Of a stretch of DNA of 64,000 nt, positions 33,299 to 41,983 are shown piece after piece (the first letter of the stretch is position 1; every line of letters starts with the position of its first letter). The position numbers and the translations under genes are program-made. The notes beneath the pieces were generated by a model, which was not told where the DNA came from, ran no database searches, and saw only the letters and a program-made list of their open reading frames with translations. The DNA comes from Pontibacter akesuensis (GTDB lineage Bacteria > Bacteroidota > Bacteroidia > Cytophagales > Hymenobacteraceae), in NCBI RefSeq assembly GCF_001611675.1, contig NZ_CP014766.1, forward strand, positions 3,162,001 to 3,226,000, written 5' to 3'.

Positions 33299-33910
33299 AT
33301 GCTTAAAAAGTTTACATACCCTGTTCAACTCATTTTTCTGCTAGGGCTGCTAAGTATAGCCGTGTCTTGCAAGCAGGGGAATGACGCGAACCTTAACCAA
33401 GAAGCAATGGCAACAGCAACTACCTCAAATCCCAATGCCCAGTCGAGCGATTTTTATGGCTTTAACATGAAAACGCTGGATGGCAAAAGTGTTGATTTCT
33501 CGCAGTACAAAGGCAAAAAAGTGCTGCTCGTGAACACCGCCTCAGAGTGCGGCTACACGCATCAATACGAAGACCTGCAGAAGCTGCACGAAGCCCACGG
33601 CGAGGACGTGGTGGTGCTGGGTTTTCCGGCGAATAACTTTGGGGGGCAGGAGCCCGGCTCAAATGAGCAGATCGCTTCTTTCTGCCAGAAGAACTATGGC
33701 GTGAGTTTCCCGATGTTCGAGAAGATTTCGGTGAAGGGCGAGGATCGGCACCCGCTTTACGTGTGGCTCTCGAAAAACGCACCAAACAACCAGGAGCCGG
33801 ACTGGAACTTCTGCAAGTACCTGGTAAACGAGCAGGGGCAGGTTGAGGCGTTCTACCCATCGAAAGTGAAGCCGATGGACGAGCAGCTGCTGACGGCTAT
33901 CGCCGACTAA
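33299..33910 (+). CDS. glutathione peroxidase family lipoprotein
   Basis: About 203 residues from the ATG at 33299. The signal peptide ends at LLSIAVSC, a likely lipobox, so the enzyme is anchored outside the cytoplasm. The peroxidase core shows LLVNTASECGYTHQY with a Cys in place of selenocysteine, the segment FPANNFGGQEPGSN, and WNFCKYLVNEQGQ with the conserved Trp-Asn. It should reduce peroxides using thioredoxin-like donors in the periplasm. The first AAGTATA heptamer after it begins on the last base of the stop codon, and three copies occur within 80 bp. Confidence 0.88.
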   Translation: MLKKFTYPVQLIFLLGLLSIAVSCKQGNDANLNQEAMATATTSNPNAQSSDFYGFNMKTLDGKSVDFSQYKGKKVLLVNTASECGYTHQYEDLQKLHEAHGEDVVVLGFPANNFGGQEPGSNEQIASFCQKNYGVSFPMFEKISVKGEDRHPLYVWLSKNAPNNQEPDWNFCKYLVNEQGQVEAFYPSKVKPMDEQLLTAIAD

Positions 33911-33997
33911 AGTATAGCGGAAAGTATAACCGCCGAGTTAACACCGCACCTGGCCCAGGCAGATGCTTGTGCCAGTAGTTAAGTATAACATCCTGTT

Positions 33998-34933
33998 TTG
34001 AATACAACACATCACACAGATACACCGAATCCAGGCCTTGTGAAGGCCTGGATTTCGGCTTTTAGGCCCCGCACACTGCCGCTGGCGCTCTCCTGCATTG
34101 GCATGGGCGCGTTTATGGCGGCGGCAAACGGCTACTTCAGCGCAACGGTGGTGGGCCTTTGTGTGCTCACCACACTCTTTCTGCAGATACTCTCGAACCT
34201 GGCCAACGACTACGGCGACTCCAAGCATGGAGCCGACAGTGTGCACCGGGAGGGACCGATGCGGGCCGTGCAGGCGGGGCACATACAAGCAAGGCACATG
34301 AAGAAGGGCATGCTGGTATTCAGTTTGCTGTCGCTGGTGTCGGGGTTGCTGTTGCTGTGGGTGGCGTTTGGTACCGAGGGGCTCATGCTGTTCCTGGTGT
34401 TCCTGGCGCTGGGGCTGGCCTCCATTTGGGCTGCCATTAACTACACCGCCGGCGACAAACCCTATGGTTATGCTGGCCTTGGTGATGTGTTCGTGTTTGT
34501 CTTTTTCGGGTTAGTGGGCGTGCTGGGTACTTATTTTCTGCAGGCGCAGGAGTTGCAGCCGCTGGTTATACTTCCGGCGCTGGTATGCGGCTTTTTCTCC
34601 ACGGCTGTGCTCAACGTCAACAACATCCGCGACATCAATTCTGATAAACTGGCAGGCAAGCATTCCATACCCGTAAGGCTGGGGCCGAAGAAAGCACGCA
34701 TTTACCACCTGCTGCTTTTGCTGGGTGGCGTGCTGTGTGCCTTCGCCTATGTGCTGCTTACTTATGAGAGCCCTTGGCAGTTCCTGTTTATACTTGCTCT
34801 GCCGCTGGTAGCGGTAAACGGACTGAACGTATGGCGCAAGCAAACTTCAAAAGAACTCGACCCCTACCTGAAGCAAATGGCCATCACCACGCTGCTGTTC
34901 GTGCTGCTGTTCGGGATCGGGCAGGTGGTGTAG
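33998..34933 (+). CDS. menA: 1,4-dihydroxy-2-naphthoate polyprenyltransferase
   Basis: A 311-residue UbiA-superfamily membrane enzyme with about nine membrane segments. The first prenyl-diphosphate motif is LANDYGDSKHGADS and the second is the region NNIRDINSDKLAGKHSIPV. FRPRTLPLAL near the start is typical of MenA. It attaches the isoprenoid tail in menaquinone synthesis, the quinone used by the Nuo complex in this window. The only in-frame start that keeps the N-terminus is a TTG at 33998. A perfect terminator follows. Confidence 0.92.
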   Translation: MNTTHHTDTPNPGLVKAWISAFRPRTLPLALSCIGMGAFMAAANGYFSATVVGLCVLTTLFLQILSNLANDYGDSKHGADSVHREGPMRAVQAGHIQARHMKKGMLVFSLLSLVSGLLLLWVAFGTEGLMLFLVFLALGLASIWAAINYTAGDKPYGYAGLGDVFVFVFFGLVGVLGTYFLQAQELQPLVILPALVCGFFSTAVLNVNNIRDINSDKLAGKHSIPVRLGPKKARIYHLLLLLGGVLCAFAYVLLTYESPWQFLFILALPLVAVNGLNVWRKQTSKELDPYLKQMAITTLLFVLLFGIGQVV

Positions 34934-34943
34934 CTTAATCTAA

Positions 34944-34992
34944 GTATAAAAAGGGCCGCTGGTGCTTTACACGCTGGCGGCCCTTTTTATAC
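34944..34992. terminator. bidirectional terminator with the heptamer at its base
   Basis: Perfect 16-bp arms GTATAAAAAGGGCCGC (34944-34959) and its complement (34977-34992), between convergent menA and the S41 peptidase gene. The left arm is part of a full AAGTATA (34942-34948). Confidence 0.85.
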
Positions 34993-34995
34993 CGG

Positions 34996-36405
34996 TTACT
35001 GTTGTAGCTTCTTCAAGGTATAGGAGAGGATTTCGTCTTCCTCATCGAGCAGGTGGTCTCTTACCTTGTGATCCGGTATCACACCGGTCAGCTTTTCATC
35101 TCCATTAGGTCGAACGATGTAGCTTTTGGGCACTTTTACCGCGATACCTGTTTGGGGTAAGGCAAAAGAAAACACAGAACCATAGAGCGTCGGCACATCC
35201 CCGGTTTCCTCGCCTATGATTTCCCCAAACCCGTAGTCCTGGATTAACGCAGCGCTTACGGCGGCCATGGAGTAGGTGTGCCGGTTCACTAAAACATATA
35301 CTTTTCCTGTAAACCGTTTGTCCTCGGGCATCGGGTGCTGAATGGGTAAATCATAGGCAAAGGCTTCTCCGTCCGGGTGATCAAGTATGGCCTTGGAATA
35401 CGCATCTAAAGGTGAGTTTGAAGGCTGCTTCCTTGTTTGTTCTTTTAAGGCGGCGCTGGTTTTTATACTGAATTTAGAATACCACCGGAAAGGCTCGTCT
35501 GCAAAGTATGCAATCAGGTAGTCGCTAAAGGCGTTGTGCCCGCCAGCGTTGTTTCTTAAGTCAATAACCAACTGCTTTGCATGTTTTGATTTTATGTCTG
35601 TAAAAGCGGAATCTACAAAAGCCTTAAATGTTGCTTCGCCATCTGCCGCTGCTGAGCTGAAGGAACCGGGATGCAGGTAGGCCACATCACCATAAAATTT
35701 ATAGAAGCGGTCATTCTTTACGATCTCCCCATTCCGTTGGGATTCAGAGTCCATTACCGGAATGGCGTCTATAGTATGCGTGGCTACTTTTCCGTCAGCG
35801 CCTTTCACGCTTACCGAAAAAGCTTTTTTCTCCCCGAACACAGCCCAGCAATACCTCGGGAAGGACCAGAACTCCAGCTTCACATTCTTATAGTATGGCC
35901 TTTCTGCTGAGATGTAAGGGTGTATTTGGCCGATAATCTTACCGATAGGCACTTTGTTTATACTTAGCACCTGATCCCCCGCTTTGATGGCTGGGTGACT
36001 GGCATAGCTTTTCCGGACATAAGCCAACTCATCTTCAAAGGCTACCTCTAAGGGAAAAACGGTGCCGCCGTTTCTGGCGAATGTAATGTAAGATGGAGCC
36101 GGGAAATCGATCTCGCTATGCCCCGTGTTTCCGACGGCAGCAAGTTTTTGGAACAGCATACTTGTCTCCAGCAAACTCAGCGAGTCTTTGCGAATAGAGG
36201 TGCGGATCTTCGTGTAGGCGCCATTATACTGCTTCTTGCTTACATACGCGTACAGGTTATAATGCGCGGCCTGCAATGTCCGGTACAAATAATCCAGATC
36301 AGCCTTTACAGCAGCCCCGGAGAACATCGGGTCCGTATGCTGGGCAGATGAGCTTAGCACTGTAAGGAGGAACAGCCAGATAGAAACGTAAAGTCTTCTC
36401 TTCAT
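34996..36405 (-). CDS. S41 family peptidase, exported
   Basis: A 469-residue protein with a signal peptide (MKRRLYVSIWLFLLTVLSSSAQ) and the tail-specific protease fold. A PDZ-like part precedes LVIDLRNNAGGHNAF, and VNRHTYSMAAVSAALIQDYG contains the expected nucleophilic Ser near residue 377. The last part, TGIAVKVPKSYIVRPNGDEKLTGVIPDHKV, is the usual S41 C-terminal strand region. It probably cleaves peptides or proteins in the periplasm or at the surface; the target is unknown. A single gene between two terminators. Confidence 0.9.
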   Translation of the reverse strand: MKRRLYVSIWLFLLTVLSSSAQHTDPMFSGAAVKADLDYLYRTLQAAHYNLYAYVSKKQYNGAYTKIRTSIRKDSLSLLETSMLFQKLAAVGNTGHSEIDFPAPSYITFARNGGTVFPLEVAFEDELAYVRKSYASHPAIKAGDQVLSINKVPIGKIIGQIHPYISAERPYYKNVKLEFWSFPRYCWAVFGEKKAFSVSVKGADGKVATHTIDAIPVMDSESQRNGEIVKNDRFYKFYGDVAYLHPGSFSSAAADGEATFKAFVDSAFTDIKSKHAKQLVIDLRNNAGGHNAFSDYLIAYFADEPFRWYSKFSIKTSAALKEQTRKQPSNSPLDAYSKAILDHPDGEAFAYDLPIQHPMPEDKRFTGKVYVLVNRHTYSMAAVSAALIQDYGFGEIIGEETGDVPTLYGSVFSFALPQTGIAVKVPKSYIVRPNGDEKLTGVIPDHKVRDHLLDEEDEILSYTLKKLQQ

Positions 36406-36424
36406 TTAATTTGTTCAGTATAAA

Positions 36425-36461
36425 AGAAGCCCCAAAGCAGCGCAACTGCTTTGGGGCTTCT
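36425..36461 (-). terminator. terminator of the OMP_b-brl_3 receptor gene
   Basis: Perfect 16-bp arms AGAAGCCCCAAAGCAG (36425-36440) and CTGCTTTGGGGCTTCT (36446-36461), loop CGCAA, four bases from the receptor stop codon. Confidence 0.85.
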
Positions 36462-36464
36462 CTG

Positions 36465-38924
36465 CTAATTTCCGCTGCTGCCTTTGCTTTCGCCGCCTTT
36501 CAGGTCGTCATTTTTGATGCCACGCCTGGTGCGTTTGATGTCCTCTTTCAGCTTGCCGAATTTGTAGCTGAAGCCGATGCTCACGCGGCGGCGCTGGTTG
36601 CGGTACTCGCTGCGCTGGTAAAAATCCTCACCGCTCACCTCGTTATAGGTAGTGATGTACTTGGACAGCGGGTTCTGCATCGAAAGGCTAATGCTGGCCT
36701 TCTCATCCTTCAGGAAACTCTTGCTCACTGAAAAACCGCTCCAGAACTGCCCCGACGACTCGCCCTGCAGCAACACGCGTGGCGCATAATAGCCCAGGTT
36801 AACGCTGGCACGCCAGTTCTTTTCAAACTTGTAGCTGCCGTAGCTATACATGTACCCGCTCACGCCGCTGTTTTCCCGGTTCTCGCCGTTAATGTTGCCG
36901 CTAAGCTGGCTATACGAAAGGGAGCCGTTTACGCTAAGGCTAAGCTTCTTAAAAAGCGTGCTGTTGCCGTTCAGCGACAGCGTGGTGGTGGCGTTTTTGC
37001 CGATGTTGCCGTAGGTGGTGCTGCTTACTGAGTCGGCAGGGTTGTAGGTGGTGTAGCTCTGGATGGCGTTGCTGGTGAAGGCGTGAGTAAGCGTGCTGTT
37101 CAAAGAGTTGCTGCCCTTGAAAAAGCTGTGTGCCAGGCTGAACACATGGCTGGTGGCCGCCTCCAGTTTGGGGTTGCCAAAGGAGATGTTCTTCTCGTTC
37201 TGGCGGTCCACATACGGGTTCAGGTAGTATAAACTGGGGCGTTCGATGCGCTGCGTGTACGATGCCTTCAGGCTGGCCATGTTCTTCAGCGTGCGTGATA
37301 GCGTCACACTCGGAATCAGGTTAAAATAGTCCTGCTCTGCCACTGGGTAGGAGGTCCTGAAGTCGGCATCCACCACCGTCTGCTCCAGGCGTGTACCCAT
37401 GCGCAGTCCCCATTTGTCAAAGCGAAGACTGGCCGAAGTATAGGCGGCGTAAATATTCTGGCTGTAGTCGAACTCGTTGGTTAGCTCAGGCACCTCCACA
37501 TAGGTGTCGGTTTCGGAGTTGTAGTTGCGGTAAAAATAGTCGCTGCCGTTTTCACGCAGGATGGATTTGGCGCCAATCTCCAGGGTGTGCTTTTTAATGG
37601 GATGGACGTAGTCCGCCTGAAAGGTTTGCTCGACAGAATTTCCGTCGTTCTGGGTGCGGGTTTCAGCCACGCCGTTGTAGTTCAGTATATTCTCAAAAAG
37701 GAGGTCCGACTCACTTGCGTTTTCCTCGTTTCCGATCTTGTAAGAAAGCGTCAGCAACTGCTCTTTGTTGCGCTTAAAAGTATGCTGGTAGTCCATCCCC
37801 AACTCATAGTTGTACCAGTGGCCTGTATTGGGGCTGATGCGCCTGAATGCCTGTGTCAGTGCCCCGAGTCCATTGAACTGCTCTACTATTTGGGCGCTCC
37901 TGGATTCATAATTGCTCCCGTTCAGGCTGAACTTGGCCGAGATCAGGTTCATGGTGTCGAGTTCGTAACTCATCTCACCGTCCACATAGGTAAAGTCATT
38001 CTCGCTGTCGCCGCTACCGGACTGCAGCATCCTGGAGCCAGTGGCCGTGTTCGTGCGATCGAAGGTGGAAATATAGCCAGGGCTGGTAAACTTGTTGATG
38101 CCGCCGTAGGCCGAGAGCCCAAACTTGCCCATTTTGGCAGTTACGCTGGCAGAGACATACCGGCTGTCGGGGGTGCTCTGCGACAGGTAGATGCTGCCGT
38201 TGTAGCCATTGGCCGGGGCGTTGTGGGTGATCACGTTGATGATGCCTCCGATTCCCTCTGCATCATACTTGGCAGGCGGGTCCGTAATCACTTCAATGCG
38301 CTTGATGGTGTTGGCGGGCATGCTGCGGAACACATCCTTGGGGTTGCGGGCAAAGAGGGTGGAGGCCTTACCGTTTACGAGCACCCGGTAGCTGCTGCTG
38401 CCGTTCAATTTGATGTTCTCCTCCGAGTCAAGGCTTAGCATGGGCACTTTGCGCAGCATGTCGAGGGCGGTGAGCGTTTTGCTTTCCGGGTCAAACTCCA
38501 CGTTGTAGCTGATCTTGTCGATGTCCTGGGTGATAAGCATCTTCTCGGCTGTCACCTCCACTTCCTGCAGTTGCTTCGCTGAGGAGGCCAGGCTGATCTT
38601 GCCGACGTTCGCCACGGGTTTACCGGCTTCCAAAGTAGAAACCTGCTGAGAGAAAGACTTGTAGCCCACAATTGTTAGGATAAGCTTGTACGGTGCGAGC
38701 GGCAGGCCACTGATTTCAAAGCTGCCATCGTCTTTGGAAAAAGTTGTTTTAACTGGCTCGTCCTTATCAGGCAAACTAACCACCACCGTGACGTAGGAAA
38801 GCGGCTGCTGGTTGGTAGAGTCTACAACGACTCCTTTGATGGTGCCGGGGGCGGAAGGAGGAACCTGCGCCCAGGAAAATGCGGATGCCAGCAGGCAGAG
38901 AGCCAGCAAAAAAGTTTGTTTCAT
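36465..38924 (-). CDS. outer-membrane beta-barrel protein, TonB-receptor-like (OMP_b-brl_3)
   Basis: An 819-residue outer-membrane protein. It has a signal peptide (MKQTFLLALCLLASAFSWAQ), a carboxypeptidase-regulatory-like domain (GTIKGVVVDSTNQQPLSYVTVVV), a plug-like region (LRKVPMLSLDSEENIKLNGSS, then IKRIEVITDPPAKYDAEGIG) and a long barrel. The barrel matches the OMP_b-brl_3 type rather than a SusC. The C-terminus is unusual for a barrel protein: a basic, Gly/Ser/Lys-rich tail (RRGIKNDDLKGGESKGSSGN) instead of a terminal aromatic residue. Substrate unknown. The 339-bp gap upstream holds a palindrome (39119-39130) and a terminator. Confidence 0.9.
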   Translation of the reverse strand: MKQTFLLALCLLASAFSWAQVPPSAPGTIKGVVVDSTNQQPLSYVTVVVSLPDKDEPVKTTFSKDDGSFEISGLPLAPYKLILTIVGYKSFSQQVSTLEAGKPVANVGKISLASSAKQLQEVEVTAEKMLITQDIDKISYNVEFDPESKTLTALDMLRKVPMLSLDSEENIKLNGSSSYRVLVNGKASTLFARNPKDVFRSMPANTIKRIEVITDPPAKYDAEGIGGIINVITHNAPANGYNGSIYLSQSTPDSRYVSASVTAKMGKFGLSAYGGINKFTSPGYISTFDRTNTATGSRMLQSGSGDSENDFTYVDGEMSYELDTMNLISAKFSLNGSNYESRSAQIVEQFNGLGALTQAFRRISPNTGHWYNYELGMDYQHTFKRNKEQLLTLSYKIGNEENASESDLLFENILNYNGVAETRTQNDGNSVEQTFQADYVHPIKKHTLEIGAKSILRENGSDYFYRNYNSETDTYVEVPELTNEFDYSQNIYAAYTSASLRFDKWGLRMGTRLEQTVVDADFRTSYPVAEQDYFNLIPSVTLSRTLKNMASLKASYTQRIERPSLYYLNPYVDRQNEKNISFGNPKLEAATSHVFSLAHSFFKGSNSLNSTLTHAFTSNAIQSYTTYNPADSVSSTTYGNIGKNATTTLSLNGNSTLFKKLSLSVNGSLSYSQLSGNINGENRENSGVSGYMYSYGSYKFEKNWRASVNLGYYAPRVLLQGESSGQFWSGFSVSKSFLKDEKASISLSMQNPLSKYITTYNEVSGEDFYQRSEYRNQRRRVSIGFSYKFGKLKEDIKRTRRGIKNDDLKGGESKGSSGN

Positions 38925-39118
38925 GTATAAAGGGTTAAGGTGTAAGCGCGTAATACTCCCGCTGCAGCCTAAGCTGAACAGTTTTGCTCCAGGGCTCCCC
39001 CTATTCCTCTACACAACCGGCTACCATACCGACCTCAGTCCCAAAAGGCACATTGGAGATGCACCCCCACAACATATTTGGGTTAGCACGGCTAAATAAC
39101 AATTTTTATATCTAACTA

Positions 39119-39130
39119 TAACTATAGTTA
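39119..39130. promoter_or_regulatory. 12-bp palindrome, possible operator
   Basis: TAACTATAGTTA is a perfect palindrome, preceded by a further TAACTA half (39113-39118), in the AT-rich gap about 190 bp upstream of the barrel gene start at 38924. It could bind a dimeric regulator. No regulator gene is adjacent. The rest of the gap (38925-39210) shows nothing I can name. Confidence 0.3.
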
Positions 39131-39210
39131 CACAAACTTATTTTACCAATTCATCAAAATAAAGTCATAGATGCCGCTATTGCAGCGTATAGTGCATCAT
39201 GGTATAAATA

Positions 39211-39242
39211 AAGAAGCCGCTCCATGGTTGGGGCGGCTTCTT
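39211..39242 (-). terminator. terminator after the nicotinamidase gene
   Basis: Ten-bp arms AAGAAGCCGC (39211-39220) and GCGGCTTCTT (39233-39242) with a 12-nt loop, 22 bp beyond the stop. A TATACTT begins on the right arm (39241) and a second one follows at 39255. Confidence 0.75.
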
Positions 39243-39263
39243 ATACTTTGATGCTATACTTGC

Positions 39264-39875
39264 TTAAGCGTGCAGGTTGTGGCTTTGGATGATGTGGCCA
39301 CCCTTGGCCAGCAGGTCAGCCTTGGCTTTCTCAAAGCCATCACCGTTGATGGCGCGCACGGCGTCTTCCAGGTAGTATACTTCAAAAAGCTCCTGTAGTG
39401 CATCTAGGGCAGAGAAGTACACGCAGTAATCCGCTGCCAGCCCAACCAGGTACACCTCCGTCACGCCTTTGCCACGCAGATAGTCTGCCAGGCCCGTTGA
39501 TTTCAGGTGTCCGTTGTCGTAAAAGCCGCTGTAGCTGTCTATCTCGGGGTTGGTGCCTTTCCGGAAGATCGCCTCTATCCGGTTTTGCGCCAGTTCCGCC
39601 GAAAGTTCGGCGCCTGCTGTGCCCTGTATGCAATGGTCTGGCCACAGCACCTGGGGCATCCCATTTAGATCGATCACCTCAAACACATTTTTACCCGCGT
39701 GGCTGGAGGCAAAGCTCTTGTGCTGCGGCGGGTGCCAGTCCTGTGTCGCCACTACCAGGTCGAACTGCTCCTGCAGTTTGTTTACCACAGGCAGAATGGC
39801 ATTTCCCTCGGGTACAGCGAGCGCACCGCCAGGCAAAAAGTCATTTTGGATGTCAATCAGTAGCAAAGCGCGCAT
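39264..39875 (-). CDS. pncA: nicotinamidase (isochorismatase family)
   Basis: A 203-residue cysteine hydrolase that converts nicotinamide to nicotinic acid for NAD salvage. The catalytic triad is visible as Asp in DIQNDF, Lys in FRKGTN and Cys in LAADYCVYFS, and the metal site as TQDWHPPQHKSF. Length and motifs are those of PncA. It lies 10 bp after the stop of the DEAD-box helicase gene, both on the minus strand, so they may be co-transcribed. Confidence 0.93.
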   Translation of the reverse strand: MRALLLIDIQNDFLPGGALAVPEGNAILPVVNKLQEQFDLVVATQDWHPPQHKSFASSHAGKNVFEVIDLNGMPQVLWPDHCIQGTAGAELSAELAQNRIEAIFRKGTNPEIDSYSGFYDNGHLKSTGLADYLRGKGVTEVYLVGLAADYCVYFSALDALQELFEVYYLEDAVRAINGDGFEKAKADLLAKGGHIIQSHNLHA

Positions 39876-39884
39876 GGCTATCCT

Positions 39885-41336
39885 TTATTCTTGCGGTGAG
39901 GCAGCAGGAGCGCTTGCACCACCTGCGTTTTTGTCTCTGTTGCGGTTGTTATTACGGTTACGGTTGCGGTTGTTGTTATTTTTGCGCGGGCGCTGTGCTC
40001 CCGGCTCTCCCGCCTGTGCCTGTGGTGCTGCCGTGGCAGTCGTGCCCTCGGCGTTGGCTGCAGGCCTTGGGCCACTTCGCCCACGGTTACGGTCGCCACC
40101 GCTGCGGCTCCTGTTGCGGTCTCCGCCGCCCGATCCGGTTCTGGCGCCCCCTCTGGAGCGGTTGCCGCCGCTGTGGCCGTCGATGCGGGTAGGGTTGTAA
40201 GCAGGTCCGTCGCCCAGATCTTCCGGCAACGGTAGCTTCGGAAGCTCGCGCTCAATCAGGCGCTCCACTTTCTGCACCCGGTACATGTCCTTTTCGTTTA
40301 CAAATGTGATGGCCATACCTGTAGAGGCGGCACGGGCCGTACGGCCAACGCGGTGCACATAATCCTCTGCGTCCTGCGGCATGTCAAAATTCACCACGTG
40401 GCTCAGGCTGTCGATATCGATACCCCTGGAAAGGATGTCGGTGGCCACCACGATCTGGTACTGCTTGTTTTTAAAGCCTTGCAGCGCCTTTTCGCGTTCG
40501 TCCTGCGTCATGTCAGAGGAGATGCCCTGTGCCGTGAACTTCATTTTCTGCAGCGAGCGCACAATCTGGTTCACGTTAGACTTGCGGGAAGTAAAGATGA
40601 TCATGTTCTGTACGTCCAGGCTGCGCAGGAGGTGCTCCAGCAGAGGCAGCTTCTGGTTGTCGTAGGTCAGGTACAGGCGCTGGTCAATGCCCTCGGCAGG
40701 CTTGGAAATAGCCAGGTTTACCTCTGCCGGGTCCTGCAGGATCTGCTGTGCCAGGTCACGGATCTTGCGTGGCATGGTGGCCGAGAATAGAAGCGTCTGC
40801 CGTTTCTTAGGCAGCTGCTGAATGATTTTCAGCAGGTCGTCCATAAAGCCCATGTCCAGCATCTTGTCAGCCTCATCCAGCACCAGGTGGTTCAGCTGGT
40901 CGAGCTTTACGTAGCCCATGGCCATGTGCGAGATCAGGCGACCCGGTGTGGCGATGATAATATCGGCGCCGGTGGTGAGGGCGCGTTTCTGCTGTTCCCA
41001 GTCGTCGCCTTTGTTGCCGCCATAGATGGCAATGGAGGAGGCGGAGGCAAAGTAGCCGAAGCCCTCCACCTGTTCGTCTATCTGTTTGGCCAACTCGCGG
41101 GTCGGTACCAGGATCAGGGTGCTGGTGTGGTCAAAGTTTCCGTGCGAAATGCGGTCGATGAGGGGCAGCAGGTAGGCTGCGGTTTTGCCAGTGCCGGTCT
41201 GGGCGCAGGCTATCATGTCGCGTTGCTCCAATATAAGTGGGATGGCTTGCTCCTGCACAGGAGTGGGCTGGTTGTAGCCCATCGAGTCGATTCCGGTTAG
41301 AACGTCTTCGTGTAGGTTAAAAGAATGGAAGTCCAA
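39885..41336 (-). CDS. DEAD-box RNA helicase, RhlE-like, with Arg/Asn/Gly-rich tail
   Basis: A 483-residue helicase. All core motifs are present: Q motif (NQPTPVQEQAIP), motif I (AQTGTGKTA), PTRELAKQ, DEAD in LVLDEADKML, SAT, and the C-terminal YVHRVGRTARA. After about residue 385 comes a low-complexity tail rich in Gly, Arg, Ser and Asn, then a run of Asn-Arg repeats (KNNNNRNRNRNNNRNRDK) and an Ala/Pro end, likely an RNA-binding disordered region. It probably unwinds structured RNA in ribosome assembly, RNA decay or cold adaptation. A possible -7-like TATCTTTA lies upstream at 41404-41411 on the minus strand. Confidence 0.93.
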   Translation of the reverse strand: MDFHSFNLHEDVLTGIDSMGYNQPTPVQEQAIPLILEQRDMIACAQTGTGKTAAYLLPLIDRISHGNFDHTSTLILVPTRELAKQIDEQVEGFGYFASASSIAIYGGNKGDDWEQQKRALTTGADIIIATPGRLISHMAMGYVKLDQLNHLVLDEADKMLDMGFMDDLLKIIQQLPKKRQTLLFSATMPRKIRDLAQQILQDPAEVNLAISKPAEGIDQRLYLTYDNQKLPLLEHLLRSLDVQNMIIFTSRKSNVNQIVRSLQKMKFTAQGISSDMTQDEREKALQGFKNKQYQIVVATDILSRGIDIDSLSHVVNFDMPQDAEDYVHRVGRTARAASTGMAITFVNEKDMYRVQKVERLIERELPKLPLPEDLGDGPAYNPTRIDGHSGGNRSRGGARTGSGGGDRNRSRSGGDRNRGRSGPRPAANAEGTTATAAPQAQAGEPGAQRPRKNNNNRNRNRNNNRNRDKNAGGASAPAASPQE

Positions 41337-41745
41337 TGTTTCTAAAAATTACGGTTCAATTACATGGCGGCCATCTTTTCCATCAGCCGCTTTTTACATC
41401 CTAAAGATACGATAAATATAGCTATGGTTAATAATGTGAAATTAATTGACAATTTGTTGTAGAATATTTGGAATATAAAATATTATGCATTAATCTTGTA
41501 TCGGATTGTATGAATAAGGTGTGCGGGTGATATCAAAATATAAGAATCATCCACTAAAAGCAGCCGGTTCTAAAAGGAAAAGAAGAGCAAGTTGGATATC
41601 GAATAGAACGACATATTTATATATTCTAATATTTACCTGGAAAGTGAAAATTATTCGCAACTAAAAGAAAACCCCAGCGTAAATGTTTTCAAGAAAAGTG
41701 ATACAAAAAATAAGAAACAATATATAAAAACACATATATACACTC
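41337..41745. other. AT-rich intergenic region
   Basis: About 410 bp between the divergent helicase gene and a 27-residue peptide gene. It is much more AT-rich than the genes and probably contains both promoters, but no clear TTTG-N19-TAnnTTTG pair was found. No repeat, tRNA or AAGTATA heptamer was seen in it. Confidence 0.5.
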
Positions 41746-41829
41746 ATGAAAAAAGCAATCAAAAAGTCGCCTAACTTCTACCTTCTTTTAGGCCTTAACA
41801 TTGTTAATGCGATCTTTATCCTGTTGTAG
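41746..41829 (+). CDS. 27-residue hydrophobic peptide
   Basis: A short frame starting MKKAIKKSPNFYLLLGLNIV and ending in a hydrophobic NAIFILL. Two basic clusters followed by one membrane-length hydrophobic stretch suggest a single-pass membrane microprotein. It stands alone in an AT-rich region and is followed 30 bp later by its own terminator (41858-41892), so it is probably a separate transcription unit. I do not recognise a family. The alternative is a small RNA in which the frame is accidental. Confidence 0.5.
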   Translation: MKKAIKKSPNFYLLLGLNIVNAIFILL

Positions 41830-41857
41830 TTTTAACAGACTAGATTAAAGATTCCAT

Positions 41858-41896
41858 TGAAAGGAGCGGTTCTGCCAAAAGCGGAGCCGCTCTTTT
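41858..41896 (+). terminator. terminator after the 27-residue peptide gene
   Basis: GAAAGGAGCGGTTCTGCC is followed by AAAAGCGGAGCCGCTC and then six Ts. The arms pair with two G-U pairs (GAGCGGTTCTGC against GCGGAGCCGCTC). It ends about 90 bp before the yebC start and isolates the peptide gene from it. Confidence 0.65.
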
Positions 41897-41983
41897 TTAT
41901 GCAGCGTACTCAAAAAATAAGTTATTTTGTTCTGTTACCGTTCCTGGGTAATTCCGTTTGTAAAGTTAAAAACAGCATTTCGT

